NCBI RefSeq assembly: GCF_001574435.1
Contig: NZ_LOCN01000007.1
Coordinates: 124,001-188,000 of the forward strand
DNA from: Moritella sp. JT01
GTDB lineage: Bacteria; Pseudomonadota; Gammaproteobacteria; Enterobacterales; Moritellaceae
Direction: 5' to 3'
Length of the DNA: 64,000 nucleotides
Position numbers and translations under genes: made by a program
In this document: one piece after another, positions 55,554-63,734 of the stretch
How the letters are laid out: the number at the start of each line of letters is the position of its first letter
How positions within the stretch are numbered: position 1 is the first letter of the stretch
The notes under the pieces: model-generated
What the model was told of the DNA's origin: nothing
Databases searched by the model: none
The model's input: only the letters and a program-made list of their open reading frames with translations

Positions 55554-57386
55554 TTAATCATTTTCACCGATAAAGCCACCAGTTTGATGCGCCCAGAGCT
55601 GTGCATAAATACCTTGTTTCGCTAAGAGCTCTTTGTGTGAGCCTTGCTCTACAACACGGCCTTCATCTAAAATGATCAGACGATCCATCGCTGCAATTGT
55701 TGACAGACGATGCGCAATTGCAATGACAGTTTTACCGTCCATCAGTTCATTTAAGCTATCCTGAATGGCTGCTTCAACTTCAGAATCTAACGCTGACGTT
55801 GCTTCGTCTAACACCAGAATCGGCGCATCTTTTAATAACACGCGAGAAATAGCAATACGCTGACGTTGACCACCCGAAAGTTTAACCCCCCGCTCGCCAA
55901 CTTGTGCGTCATAGCCCTTATTACCAAAGGTATCCGTTAAGGTGCTAATAAACTCATGCGCACATGCTTGTTTTGTTGCTTGAAGCAATTGCGCTTCACT
56001 CGCATCCGGATCGCCATACATGATGTTATCGCGAATAGTACGATGTAGTAAGGATGTATCCTGTGTAACCATGCCAATCTGACCACGTAAACTGTCTTGC
56101 TGGACATCACTGATATTTTGACCATCAATTTTGATCGCACCCGACTCCACGTCATGAAAACGCATTAACAAGTTAACCAAGGTCGACTTACCCGCACCAG
56201 AGCGCCCTACTAGACCGACCTTTTCACCCGGCTTAATCTTAAGGTTTAAGTTATCAATCACGCCAGCTGACTCACCGTAATGAAAACTAATATTATCAAA
56301 CTCGATTTCACCCGCTGATACAATTAGCGGTTTAGCATTTGGTTTATCTTCAATATCAATAGGCTTGGCTAAGGTATTCATGCCATCGATCACTGTGCCC
56401 ATATTTTCAAACAGACCACCAATTTCCCACATGATCCATTTAGACATGCTGTTAAGGCGTAACGCCAAACTGATCGCGACAGCAATAACACCCACACTTA
56501 AACTGGCGTCTAACCACAGCATGATCGAAATAGCAGCAACACCAAAGAGTAATAAATAATTTAATAACTCGACGCAAAAGGTGAACCCCGTAACCAAACG
56601 CATCTGTTTATGCACCGTCACAAGAAATTCGTCCATGCCTTCTTCGGCATACACCATCTCACGAGAGTTATGCGAGAACAATTTAACCGTGGTGATATTG
56701 GTATAACTGTCGACTAATCGCCCTGTCATCATTGAGCGTGCATTGGCTTGCTCTGTCGAGATCTGTTTAAGCTTCGGCACAAAATACAATTGAATAGCGA
56801 CAAAACCAATAAACCACGCCAGCATAGGCAACATGAGTCGTATGTCAGCCTGGCCAATCATCACGAGCATTGCAATGAAATACACCGAGATATAGACCAA
56901 TACATCCAGTAATTTCATCACGGTTTCACGTACAGACAAGGCTGTTTGCATCACTTTTGTGGCAATACGACCGGCAAAATCACTTTGGAAAAAAGACACA
57001 CTTTGACGTAACAAATAACGATGTGCTAACCAGCGGATAGACATAGGATAATTGCCCAGTAATGTCTGATGCATGATTAATGAATGTAATAATACCAACA
57101 ATGGCATCACCACCAGTATCAATACGCTTAGGCCAATGAGGCTAGCGCTTTCATCGTCTAAGAAATTCTGTGGCTCATGGTTTGATAACCAATCCACCAG
57201 TTGCCCCATAAAACCAAATAATGACACTTCTAAAATAGCAATCATCGCACTTAATACTGCCATCGCTAATAAAGGCGACTCAAAGCCACGGGTATAATAA
57301 CGGCAAAACGCCACCATATCTTGCGGCGGCTGTTCAGGTTGATGCTTGGGAAAAGCCGAAGACCATTTTTCAAAAAACTTAAACAT
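55554..57386 (-). CDS. ABC exporter, fused membrane and ATPase domains
   Basis: 610 aa half-transporter of the MsbA/multidrug type. Six helices lie in about 1-335, then the ATPase with Walker A GRSGAGKST near 395, signature LSGGQRQRIAISR near 500, Walker B ILVLDEATSALD, and the H-loop IAHRLST. All catalytic residues are intact, in contrast to the degenerate protein at 38467. Substrate unknown. Monocistronic, followed by tyrP in the opposite direction. Confidence 0.92.
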   Translation of the reverse strand: MFKFFEKWSSAFPKHQPEQPPQDMVAFCRYYTRGFESPLLAMAVLSAMIAILEVSLFGFMGQLVDWLSNHEPQNFLDDESASLIGLSVLILVVMPLLVLLHSLIMHQTLLGNYPMSIRWLAHRYLLRQSVSFFQSDFAGRIATKVMQTALSVRETVMKLLDVLVYISVYFIAMLVMIGQADIRLMLPMLAWFIGFVAIQLYFVPKLKQISTEQANARSMMTGRLVDSYTNITTVKLFSHNSREMVYAEEGMDEFLVTVHKQMRLVTGFTFCVELLNYLLLFGVAAISIMLWLDASLSVGVIAVAISLALRLNSMSKWIMWEIGGLFENMGTVIDGMNTLAKPIDIEDKPNAKPLIVSAGEIEFDNISFHYGESAGVIDNLNLKIKPGEKVGLVGRSGAGKSTLVNLLMRFHDVESGAIKIDGQNISDVQQDSLRGQIGMVTQDTSLLHRTIRDNIMYGDPDASEAQLLQATKQACAHEFISTLTDTFGNKGYDAQVGERGVKLSGGQRQRIAISRVLLKDAPILVLDEATSALDSEVEAAIQDSLNELMDGKTVIAIAHRLSTIAAMDRLIILDEGRVVEQGSHKELLAKQGIYAQLWAHQTGGFIGEND

Positions 57387-57516
57387 AAAGGATTATTATC
57401 TGAGCAAATAAAAGACCCCCTATAGTACTACGTAATTGATAAAGTTCGTAGTCCGCACAAGGTTACCAACCAATCGACAGCAGAAATTAATACTATTAAA
57501 AACCAGATCAGACAGG

Positions 57517-57534
57517 TGTAACAATTACTTTACG
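57517..57534 (+). promoter_or_regulatory. TyrR box 1
   Basis: TGTAACAATTACTTTACG matches TGTAAA-N6-TTTACA at 10 of 12 defined positions. It is the distal of two boxes before tyrP. Confidence 0.6.
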
Positions 57535-57634
57535 ATACAATTTACACTTTTTACACTTTTTACATTGCACTAACCCATATAAAATAAGTAAACTCGCTAC
57601 ACCTTAATGGTTTATGAATATTTAAGGTGTTTAT

Positions 57635-57652
57635 TGTAAACAAATGTTTACG
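57635..57652 (+). promoter_or_regulatory. TyrR box 2
   Basis: TGTAAACAAATGTTTACG matches TGTAAA-N6-TTTACA at 11 of 12 defined positions, about 60 bp before the tyrP start. Two TyrR boxes are also the arrangement in E. coli tyrP. Confidence 0.75.
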
Positions 57653-57710
57653 AATTTTTAATTGCAATCCGTAATGGAATGTTTATGACTGTGAATAAGG
57701 TTTTATAACT

Positions 57711-58949
57711 GTGAGTAAGATAGTAGGAAGTACCCTTATTGTTGCTGGTACCGCACTTGGTGGCGGTATGTTAGCTTTACCCCTTGCATCAGCTGGTTTA
57801 GGTTTCTATACCGCCGCCTTTTTGATTATCGTCAACTGGGCATTAATGACGTATACAGCGTTGTTGATGTTAGAAATACATCAGCATGCCGAACAAGATG
57901 CGACACTTAACTCGCTTGCAAAAAATTTACTGGGTAAACCCGGTCAATATCTCGCAACATTTGCTTCTTTCTTCTTATTCTATGCCCTTTGTGCCGCGTA
58001 TATTGCCGGTGGCGGTTCGCAGTTAACCAACAAAATAAACGATTTATTGAGTTTAGAATTAACCCCACAATTTGGTGCTGTGTTACTAACCATCATTGTC
58101 GCGACTGTGGTGTCGATTGGCACGCATTCGGTTGATATCGTAAACCGTGTATTGTTTAGCGTAAAAATTATTGTCTTAGCACTCACGCTCAGTCTGTTAT
58201 TTCCACACGTGCAGTCTATTAATTTATTAGAAATGCCAGTAGAGCAAGGATTATTGCTATCGGCTTTACCCGTAATTTTCACTTCGTTTGGTTTCCACGG
58301 CAGTATTCCGTCAATCGTACGTTATGTCGGTATTGATATTAAAACACTGAAGAAAGTGATGATCTGCGGTGCATCTGCGCCACTTGTTATCTACCTGCTA
58401 TGGCAAGTTGCAACGCAAGGTGTGTTAAGCCAAACGACTTTAATGGCAAACAACTCGTTAACCAGTTTCATTGCATCGCTCAGCTCAGTGTTACAACAGC
58501 CGCAAGTCAGTCAATCAGTCTCTATTTTTGCAGACCTTGCCCTCGCGACCTCATTCTTGGGGGTGAGTTTAGGTTTGTTTGATTTGTTATCAGGCATGAT
58601 GAAACGCGCGAATACGAGTATTCATAATAATGACAGCGACGATAGTACTAACGCAGACGGTAAATCACACCGTGTCAAAACAGCATTGGTCACATTTGTA
58701 CCTCCGCTGGCTTTCGCACTGTTTTACCCACAAGGTTTCATTACAGCGCTAGGCTACGCAGCAATCGCACTGGTTATCCTTGCAATCTTTTTACCAGTTG
58801 CTATGGTGTCTAAACAACGTAAAGCACAAGCAAATGGTTATAGAGTTATCGGTGGTAACGTAACGCTCGTGCTTGCAAGCCTAATGGGTTGTTTGATTAT
58901 CACATCGCAGTTTTTGCAAATGGCGAAAATGATCCCAGCGGTTGGTTAA
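57711..58949 (+). CDS. tyrP: Tyrosine-specific H+ symporter
   Basis: 412 aa, eleven-helix HAAAP permease. The N-terminus GSTLIVAGTALGGGMLALPLA and PVIFTSFGFHGSIPSIVRY, FADLALATSFLGVSLGLFD and LPPLAFALFYPQGF match E. coli TyrP nearly along the whole length. Imports tyrosine. The start is GTG with AAGG upstream. Two TyrR boxes precede it. Confidence 0.93.
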   Translation: MSKIVGSTLIVAGTALGGGMLALPLASAGLGFYTAAFLIIVNWALMTYTALLMLEIHQHAEQDATLNSLAKNLLGKPGQYLATFASFFLFYALCAAYIAGGGSQLTNKINDLLSLELTPQFGAVLLTIIVATVVSIGTHSVDIVNRVLFSVKIIVLALTLSLLFPHVQSINLLEMPVEQGLLLSALPVIFTSFGFHGSIPSIVRYVGIDIKTLKKVMICGASAPLVIYLLWQVATQGVLSQTTLMANNSLTSFIASLSSVLQQPQVSQSVSIFADLALATSFLGVSLGLFDLLSGMMKRANTSIHNNDSDDSTNADGKSHRVKTALVTFVPPLAFALFYPQGFITALGYAAIALVILAIFLPVAMVSKQRKAQANGYRVIGGNVTLVLASLMGCLIITSQFLQMAKMIPAVG

Positions 58950-58962
58950 CCTCGTACCTAAG

Positions 58963-59016
58963 TAGTACTGAATAGTACTGAATAGTACTGAATAGTACTG
59001 AATAGTACTGAATAGT
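58963..59016. repeat. Tandem 10-bp repeat, five copies
   Basis: The unit TAGTACTGAA occurs five times without change at 58963-59012, then TAGT. It begins 14 bp after the tyrP stop. Copy number probably varies by replication slippage. Confidence 0.9.
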
Positions 59017-59023
59017 CGAATAT

Positions 59024-59072
59024 AAAACAGCCCAGCTAAGATGTAATTTATTCATCATTGTTGGGCTGTTTT
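59024..59072. terminator. Terminator after tyrP
   Basis: AAAACAGCCCA / TGGGCTGTTTT, 11-bp perfect stem, loop containing GATGTAATTTATTCATC. The same loop text recurs in the terminator at 62481. It also suits the minus-strand remnant at 59077. Confidence 0.8.
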
Positions 59073-59076
59073 GTAA

Positions 59077-59223
59077 TTAAAATTTATAATGCAGTCGTAC
59101 CAACATCCCTGTGCTTGGCGAATAATCCAATACAGTATTCGATATGTTCGGAAGCCGAGATCCAAACTCATTAAGGTTGAATCTAGAATAGCGGATCAAC
59201 AAGAGTCTTACTTTTTGTGTATA
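59077..59223 (-). pseudogene. Remnant of an outer-membrane beta-barrel protein, C-terminal end
   Basis: A minus-strand frame of 48 codons, closed upstream by TGA at 59224-59226. It ends in TGMLVRLHYKF followed by a stop. Alternating hydrophobic residues and a terminal Phe are the classic BAM signal of outer-membrane barrels. There is no start or signal peptide. The upstream part coincides with the intergenic repeat at 59191, so insertion of that repeat or a deletion seems to have removed the rest of the gene. The terminator at 59024 fits as its own. Confidence 0.55.
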
Positions 59224-59270
59224 TCATCCCTTTGTAGAGTTCGATTTTCAGACTAAAACTGAGGATGAAT
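59191..59270. repeat. Intergenic repeat, copy 1 (about 80 bp)
   Basis: Nearly identical to 60521-60600: both contain TAGAGTTCGATTTTCAGACT and AAAACTGAGGATGAAT. After it, AACACGCTGATTAATTTAAT is repeated again at 62555. Not coding in any shared frame with a start; likely a dispersed element or part of the local duplication. Confidence 0.8.
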
Positions 59271-59394
59271 AACACGCTGATTAATTTAATATTCCCCAAA
59301 ATAATTTTCTACCGCGTCTAAATCACCACAAAAAACCAAATCATCATTAAATTAAAAAAAGATAGTACGATTACATTCATTTACAAATTAAGGC

Positions 59395-59422
59395 TTGAGA
59401 AGTTTTATTTGATAAGTATAAT
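59395..59422 (+). promoter_or_regulatory. Promoter of lipoprotein gene 1
   Basis: TTGAGA, 16-bp spacer, TATAAT. The same arrangement precedes the paralogue (62681). About 32 bp downstream is AACGA-TATAT-TCGTT (59454-59468), conserved in both copies, an operator or leader hairpin candidate. Confidence 0.65.
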
Positions 59423-59502
59423 CCGCCACCCAACAATGTAATGCAAAACACTGAACGATATATTCGTTTGAACTTGTGAACTTTAAAAGACGGATAATCC
59501 AA

Positions 59503-60429
59503 ATGAACCCAATTAAATCTCTCGTGGCCACAACTTTATTGTCGGTGCTTCTTACTGCATGTGGCGGTGGCGGTGGCGATAAAACAACTCCGGTAAAACC
59601 GACGACTCCGGTAAAACCGACGACTCCAGTAAAACCGACAACTCCAGTAAAACCGACAACTCCGGTAAAACCGACAAAACCGGTAAAAGAAAAAGAGTTC
59701 AAGCTAGATAGAACTCTTTTAGGCGTATATGGGCCGAATGGTGATGCTCTTTTACCTCCACTTGCCAATGTTATAGGTAAGGATAACCCAGACGCTGAGA
59801 ACATAAAAAATGACGTCCAAAAAGTCCTTAAGGTGGTAGATAATATTGCAGAGACAATTATTGAAGTTAATGCTCTGGTTATGTTTGGCAGCTCAGTATT
59901 CGATGAACAACTTCCAACACTTGACGCTAAAGTTAAAGAGTTAAAGAGTATTTACAACGTTAATGACATTAATTCGATAAGAAATAACTTGGGATTTCAA
60001 CAAATAAGCCATAATAGAAGACATTCATGGCCTCATCCTAAACTTGGTAATATAAAAGCACCCCTAACCCATGCAGGCGGTGAAGTTTATTTTTGGAATG
60101 TCACCTCGGACCGCTATTATATTGACGACAAAAATATAGGTAAAGTTAAGATTCAACTAGCTCAATTAGACGAAGGTGCATTCAACGTAGAACTTAAAAC
60201 TATTAATGAAAGCGGCGAATTTGATGGAAGATACGAATATACCTTCAGAAGCGATAAAGAAAGAATGCTAGTCAGCTATAGTAACAATGACTACGATAGT
60301 TCAATTTTAATTAACCATAATTATAACAGTCAGGTAATCACTGTTGGTGAGTTACCATTTAAAAGCACTAGTAACATAAAATACAGAGCATCCTACGATG
60401 CGAGTAATAACACACTAACCCGAAAATAA
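59503..60429 (+). CDS. Lipoprotein of unknown function with TPVKPT repeats (paralogue 1)
   Basis: 308 aa from the ATG at 59503, matching the start of the paralogue at 62787; the frame opens at a GTG at 59476. The lipobox is LTAC (Cys20), then five glycines. Residues about 27-60 are five copies of TPVKPT, a stiff Pro/Lys linker. The mature domain (from KLDRTLLGVYGPNGDALLP) is shared with the paralogue, including TINESGEFDGRYEYTFR and the end YDASNNTLTRK. I do not recognise the family. It could be an outer-membrane lipoprotein whose linker spans part of the periplasm. Confidence 0.75.
   Translation: MNPIKSLVATTLLSVLLTACGGGGGDKTTPVKPTTPVKPTTPVKPTTPVKPTTPVKPTKPVKEKEFKLDRTLLGVYGPNGDALLPPLANVIGKDNPDAENIKNDVQKVLKVVDNIAETIIEVNALVMFGSSVFDEQLPTLDAKVKELKSIYNVNDINSIRNNLGFQQISHNRRHSWPHPKLGNIKAPLTHAGGEVYFWNVTSDRYYIDDKNIGKVKIQLAQLDEGAFNVELKTINESGEFDGRYEYTFRSDKERMLVSYSNNDYDSSILINHNYNSQVITVGELPFKSTSNIKYRASYDASNNTLTRK
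59587..59676 (+). repeat. 18-bp coding tandem repeat, five units
   Basis: ACTCCGGTAAAACCGACG repeated five times with two variable positions (G/A at 6, G/A at 18), encoding TPVKPT. The paralogue has a single unit. The low divergence suggests recent expansion. Confidence 0.9.
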
Positions 60430-60445
60430 AAGTTTCGTTAAAAAT

Positions 60446-60474
60446 AAAAGGCGCTATGTTCAATAGCGCCTTTT
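60446..60474 (+). terminator. Terminator of lipoprotein gene 1
   Basis: AAAAGGCGCTAT / ATAGCGCCTTTT, 12-bp stem, loop GTTCA, 16 bases after the stop. Confidence 0.9.
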
Positions 60475-60520
60475 ATAACTTAAAGTTAAATTCAAACTCC
60501 CTTTCATAAACAAAACCTAG

Positions 60521-60600
60521 CGGCTCAACAAGAGTTTTTCTTTTTAGTGTATATCATCCCCTTGTAGAGTTCGATTTTCAGACTAAAACTGAGGATGAAT
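60521..60600. repeat. Intergenic repeat, copy 2 (about 80 bp)
   Basis: Second copy of the element at 59191-59270, with a few substitutions, just upstream of the 5'-nucleotidase promoter region. Confidence 0.8.
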
Positions 60601-60694
60601 AAACTGTTCGCCCTATTTAAGCTACTATATTTAGTGTATTTACACTGCTTGTGTATGATTCACGATATTTTAATTATTTTAGAGACGCTATACC

Positions 60695-62470
60695 ATGAAA
60701 GTAAAACTGGCCGCATTAATTTTTGCACCTTTGTTCATCGCACCTTCATTTGCATCTGAAAATGTAAATGTGACCATTCTTGGTACTTCCGATCTGCATG
60801 GACGCTTTATCCCTTGGGATTACTCTACAGATAAACCGAATCCAAAAGGAAGTCTTAGCCAAATTGCGTCCAAAGTGAAAGAGATCCGCAACACCGAAAA
60901 AAACGTTATTTTAGTCGATGCCGGTGATGCGATCCAAGGTAACGGGATAGAGACGTTTAAGCATGAGCCAGTTAATCCTATGATGTTAGGTTTTAATGCA
61001 TTGCATTATGATGCTTGGGTATTAGGCAATCATGAATTTGATTTTGGTTTAGATGCGCTTAACAATGCATTTAACACTTTCAATGATACGCCGCTTGCGG
61101 GTAATATTTTTCATGATGATAAGCGTCGTTTTCTTCCTGCCTATAAAATAGTAGAACGTGATGGTATCAAAATCGGCATTATTGGTATGGATACGCCAAT
61201 GGTTGAACACTTTGCAAAAGGCAGCGATAGAATTAATGGGATTAATTTCACCAACCCAAGCCTTGAAGTCAAAAAAGTGATTGCTGAAATTAAAGACAAA
61301 GTCGATGCCCTTGTGTTGGTGGCGCATATGGGAATAGACAACGAAAATAATATCGCAGATACCAGTGTTGGGGATATTGCGAGAGCTAATCCGGAACTCG
61401 ACGCGATCGTAGCTGGTCACATGCATGTAAAAATAGATAAAGTCGTTATTAATGGCGTTATCATTACCGAACCCTATAAATATGGTCGAGCGTTATCACG
61501 TATTGATCTGACATTTACGCGACAAGATAACGGTAAAGTTAACCTAATTAATAAGAATAGTTTTACTTATAATATGAACAATCAAGTATCAGATAAACAA
61601 CTTGAAACTATTTTCAGTCCTTATCATCAGAAATTACGTGATAATGCAAATCGTGTTATTGGTACATTAAGTGGCGAAACATTAACACCAAAAAATAGAA
61701 TAAACGGTATACCAGAAACACAATTACACGATACCGGATTAACCAGCTTATTTCAGGATGTTGGTTTTCATTTTGCACCACAAGCGAATGTAATTGCTAT
61801 TCACCTAGACAATATGAATCCTAAAATGGATCTTGGGGCGGTTACAGCAAAAGATATTGCTTATAACTATGAATATGCTGGCGGTGAATATACTGTTTAT
61901 GCAATGACAGGCCAAGATCTTAAGAAATATATGGAATGGTCTGCAGGATATTTTAACCAGACACATGATGGTGATTTAACTTACAGCTTTGATGAAAAAC
62001 GTCGTTCATCGAAATACAGCACGCATGATATGTTTGGCGGTGTTACTTATAAAATTGATCTTCGCCAGCCTGCAGGAAAGCGAATTGTTGAATTAGCAAT
62101 GAATGGTAAACCTGTTACAGATAAAACTGTCATCCACATTGGTATGAACGCTTATCGTATGGGCCACTTAACGAAAAAAGGTGGTGTATTAGAAGGACGT
62201 ACATTTACTGTTTTATCTGACTCTAAAGCAGAATATGGCGAAGAAGCAGGCACAATTAGAAACCTAACTATCCGCTATATCTCTGAAGTTAAAAAGGGCA
62301 AGATCATTGGTAAAGCAGAAAATGACTGGTCAGTGATTGGACTTACTGGCCATCATGCTGAACGCGAAATCGCTCGTAAGCAAGTTAATGAAGGTGAACT
62401 AGCATTACCAACTACACCTGATGGTCGCTATACCAATGTGAAATCGATTAGAATAGCTGACTTAAAATAG
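60695..62470 (+). CDS. Secreted 5'-nucleotidase / 2',3'-cyclic phosphodiesterase (UshA-like)
   Basis: 591 aa, signal peptide about 1-20 (PSFAS). The metallophosphatase domain has GTSDLHG, DAGDAIQGNG, GNHEFDFG, VAHMG and AGHMH, giving a full di-metal site. The C-terminal 5'-nucleotidase domain has GGEYTVYAMTGQDL and NAYRMG. It strips phosphate from nucleotides in the periplasm. With the ExeM-like nuclease and the alkaline phosphatase it could form a DNA-to-phosphate chain (inference). It lies between two paralogous lipoprotein genes. Confidence 0.93.
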   Translation: MKVKLAALIFAPLFIAPSFASENVNVTILGTSDLHGRFIPWDYSTDKPNPKGSLSQIASKVKEIRNTEKNVILVDAGDAIQGNGIETFKHEPVNPMMLGFNALHYDAWVLGNHEFDFGLDALNNAFNTFNDTPLAGNIFHDDKRRFLPAYKIVERDGIKIGIIGMDTPMVEHFAKGSDRINGINFTNPSLEVKKVIAEIKDKVDALVLVAHMGIDNENNIADTSVGDIARANPELDAIVAGHMHVKIDKVVINGVIITEPYKYGRALSRIDLTFTRQDNGKVNLINKNSFTYNMNNQVSDKQLETIFSPYHQKLRDNANRVIGTLSGETLTPKNRINGIPETQLHDTGLTSLFQDVGFHFAPQANVIAIHLDNMNPKMDLGAVTAKDIAYNYEYAGGEYTVYAMTGQDLKKYMEWSAGYFNQTHDGDLTYSFDEKRRSSKYSTHDMFGGVTYKIDLRQPAGKRIVELAMNGKPVTDKTVIHIGMNAYRMGHLTKKGGVLEGRTFTVLSDSKAEYGEEAGTIRNLTIRYISEVKKGKIIGKAENDWSVIGLTGHHAEREIARKQVNEGELALPTTPDGRYTNVKSIRIADLK

Positions 62471-62480
62471 CTATATAAGA

Positions 62481-62519
62481 AGCCCTGCTATGATGTAATT
62501 TATTCATCATAGCAGGGCT
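62481..62519 (+). terminator. Terminator of the 5'-nucleotidase gene
   Basis: AGCCCTGCTATGATG / CATCATAGCAGGGCT, perfect 15-bp stem, 9-base loop, 10 bases after the stop. Confidence 0.85.
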
Positions 62520-62680
62520 GATTTGTCACTAACATTCATTTTTATAAGATTAATAACACGCTGATTAATTTAATATTCCCCTTAAATAGGGCTTATACAG
62601 TGGAAATCACCACAATGAATTTACAAAAATCATAAATCTCCAAAAAGATAGAATTCTTACATTTACTGACAAATAACATT

Positions 62681-62708
62681 TTGATAAATTTTTTCTGATA
62701 AGTATAAT
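62681..62708 (+). promoter_or_regulatory. Promoter of lipoprotein gene 2
   Basis: TTGATA, 16-bp spacer, TATAAT, aligned with the promoter at 59395. AACGA-TATAT-TCGTT follows at 62739-62753. The surrounding gap (62471-62786) has no other gene. Confidence 0.65.
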
Positions 62709-62786
62709 CCGCCACCAATAATTATATGAAAAACGTTAAACGATATATTCGTTTTGATTTTCACTCTATAAAGACGGATATTCCAA

Positions 62787-63671
62787 ATGAAATCTATTAA
62801 ATCCCTCGTAGTCACGACTTTATTGTCGGTACTTCTCACTGCATGTGGCGGTGGTGGTGATAAAACCACTCCGGTAAAACCGACGACTCCGACGAAAGAA
62901 AAACAGTTCAAGCTAGATAGAACGCTTTCAGGACTATATGGACCTAGTGATAATGCTCTTTTACCCTCACTTGCCAACGTCACGAGTCAGGATAGCCCAG
63001 ACGCTAAGAGCGTCAAAGATAACATCCAAAAAGTCCTCAATGTGGTAGATAATGCTGCTGAAACCATAATTGAAGTTTACGCTATAGTTGCATTTGGCGA
63101 GTTTGATCGATACCCGACACTTAAATCTCAAGTTCTACGGTTTAATAGTGGAGCCGAAAGTTCGGGACACAATCTTCGTGACATTAGCGGTATGGTAGAG
63201 GAACTGAAAGAATATAAATATACCCATGACTCAAAGCCAAATTGGGTTCACCCTAAACTCGGTAATATAAGTGCGAAACTTATAGCGACAACGAAATTAA
63301 AATATATGGTGACGGTTATTGCGGAAAACTATTATATTAACGACCATAATATAGGACAAGTTGAAATTAAATTAGCAGTGACAAAACAGGATGAATTTAT
63401 AGTTAAACTTAAAACTGTTAATGAAAGTGGCGAATTTGATGGACGATATCAATATACGTTCAGGAATAATAAAGAAAGAATGGTGGCTTATTATAATAAC
63501 AATGACGACGAAAATTCATTTTATACTAAGCATGACTATAATAGTCAGGCAGTAGACATTGGTAAACTAGAAGCTCGAGAAACTAAAAAACCTGGTGAGA
63601 GTCTCTTTAAACTGAGCATTGACCATACAGCTTCATACGATGTGAGTAACAACACTCTTATTCGTAATTAA
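62787..63671 (+). CDS. Lipoprotein of unknown function (paralogue 2)
   Basis: 294 aa. Lipobox LTAC (Cys20) with CGGGGD after it. Shares the signal, the KLDRTLSGLYGPSDNALLP opening, TVNESGEFDGRYQYTFR and the C-terminal YDVSNNTLIRN with the gene at 59503, but has only one TPVKPT unit and about the same mature domain. The middle (about 90-170) is divergent. Function unknown. Confidence 0.75.
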   Translation: MKSIKSLVVTTLLSVLLTACGGGGDKTTPVKPTTPTKEKQFKLDRTLSGLYGPSDNALLPSLANVTSQDSPDAKSVKDNIQKVLNVVDNAAETIIEVYAIVAFGEFDRYPTLKSQVLRFNSGAESSGHNLRDISGMVEELKEYKYTHDSKPNWVHPKLGNISAKLIATTKLKYMVTVIAENYYINDHNIGQVEIKLAVTKQDEFIVKLKTVNESGEFDGRYQYTFRNNKERMVAYYNNNDDENSFYTKHDYNSQAVDIGKLEARETKKPGESLFKLSIDHTASYDVSNNTLIRN

Positions 63672-63690
63672 TGTAACCAACCGTTAATAG

Positions 63691-63715
63691 AAAGCGCTAT
63701 ATTCAATAGCGCTTT
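63691..63715. terminator. Terminator of lipoprotein gene 2
   Basis: AAAGCGCTAT / ATAGCGCTTT, 10-bp stem, loop ATTCA, then TTATTT. It resembles the terminator at 60446, consistent with duplication of the whole unit, and may serve the convergent gene too. Confidence 0.85.
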
Positions 63716-63734
63716 TTATTTAATTAAGTTGTCG

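Larger units (their letters stand above)
57387..57710. other. Intergenic region with TyrR-type control of tyrP, 324 bp
   Basis: Carries the two TyrR boxes listed separately, plus a run of TTTACA-like repeats (about 57539-57563) between them. A very short frame, MTVNKVL, ends just before the tyrP start and is probably chance. Confidence 0.6.

Noticed and set aside
59191-59270. Intergenic repeat as a small coding gene or CRISPR-like unit
   Set aside because: The two copies share no complete frame with a start, and they are not regularly spaced.
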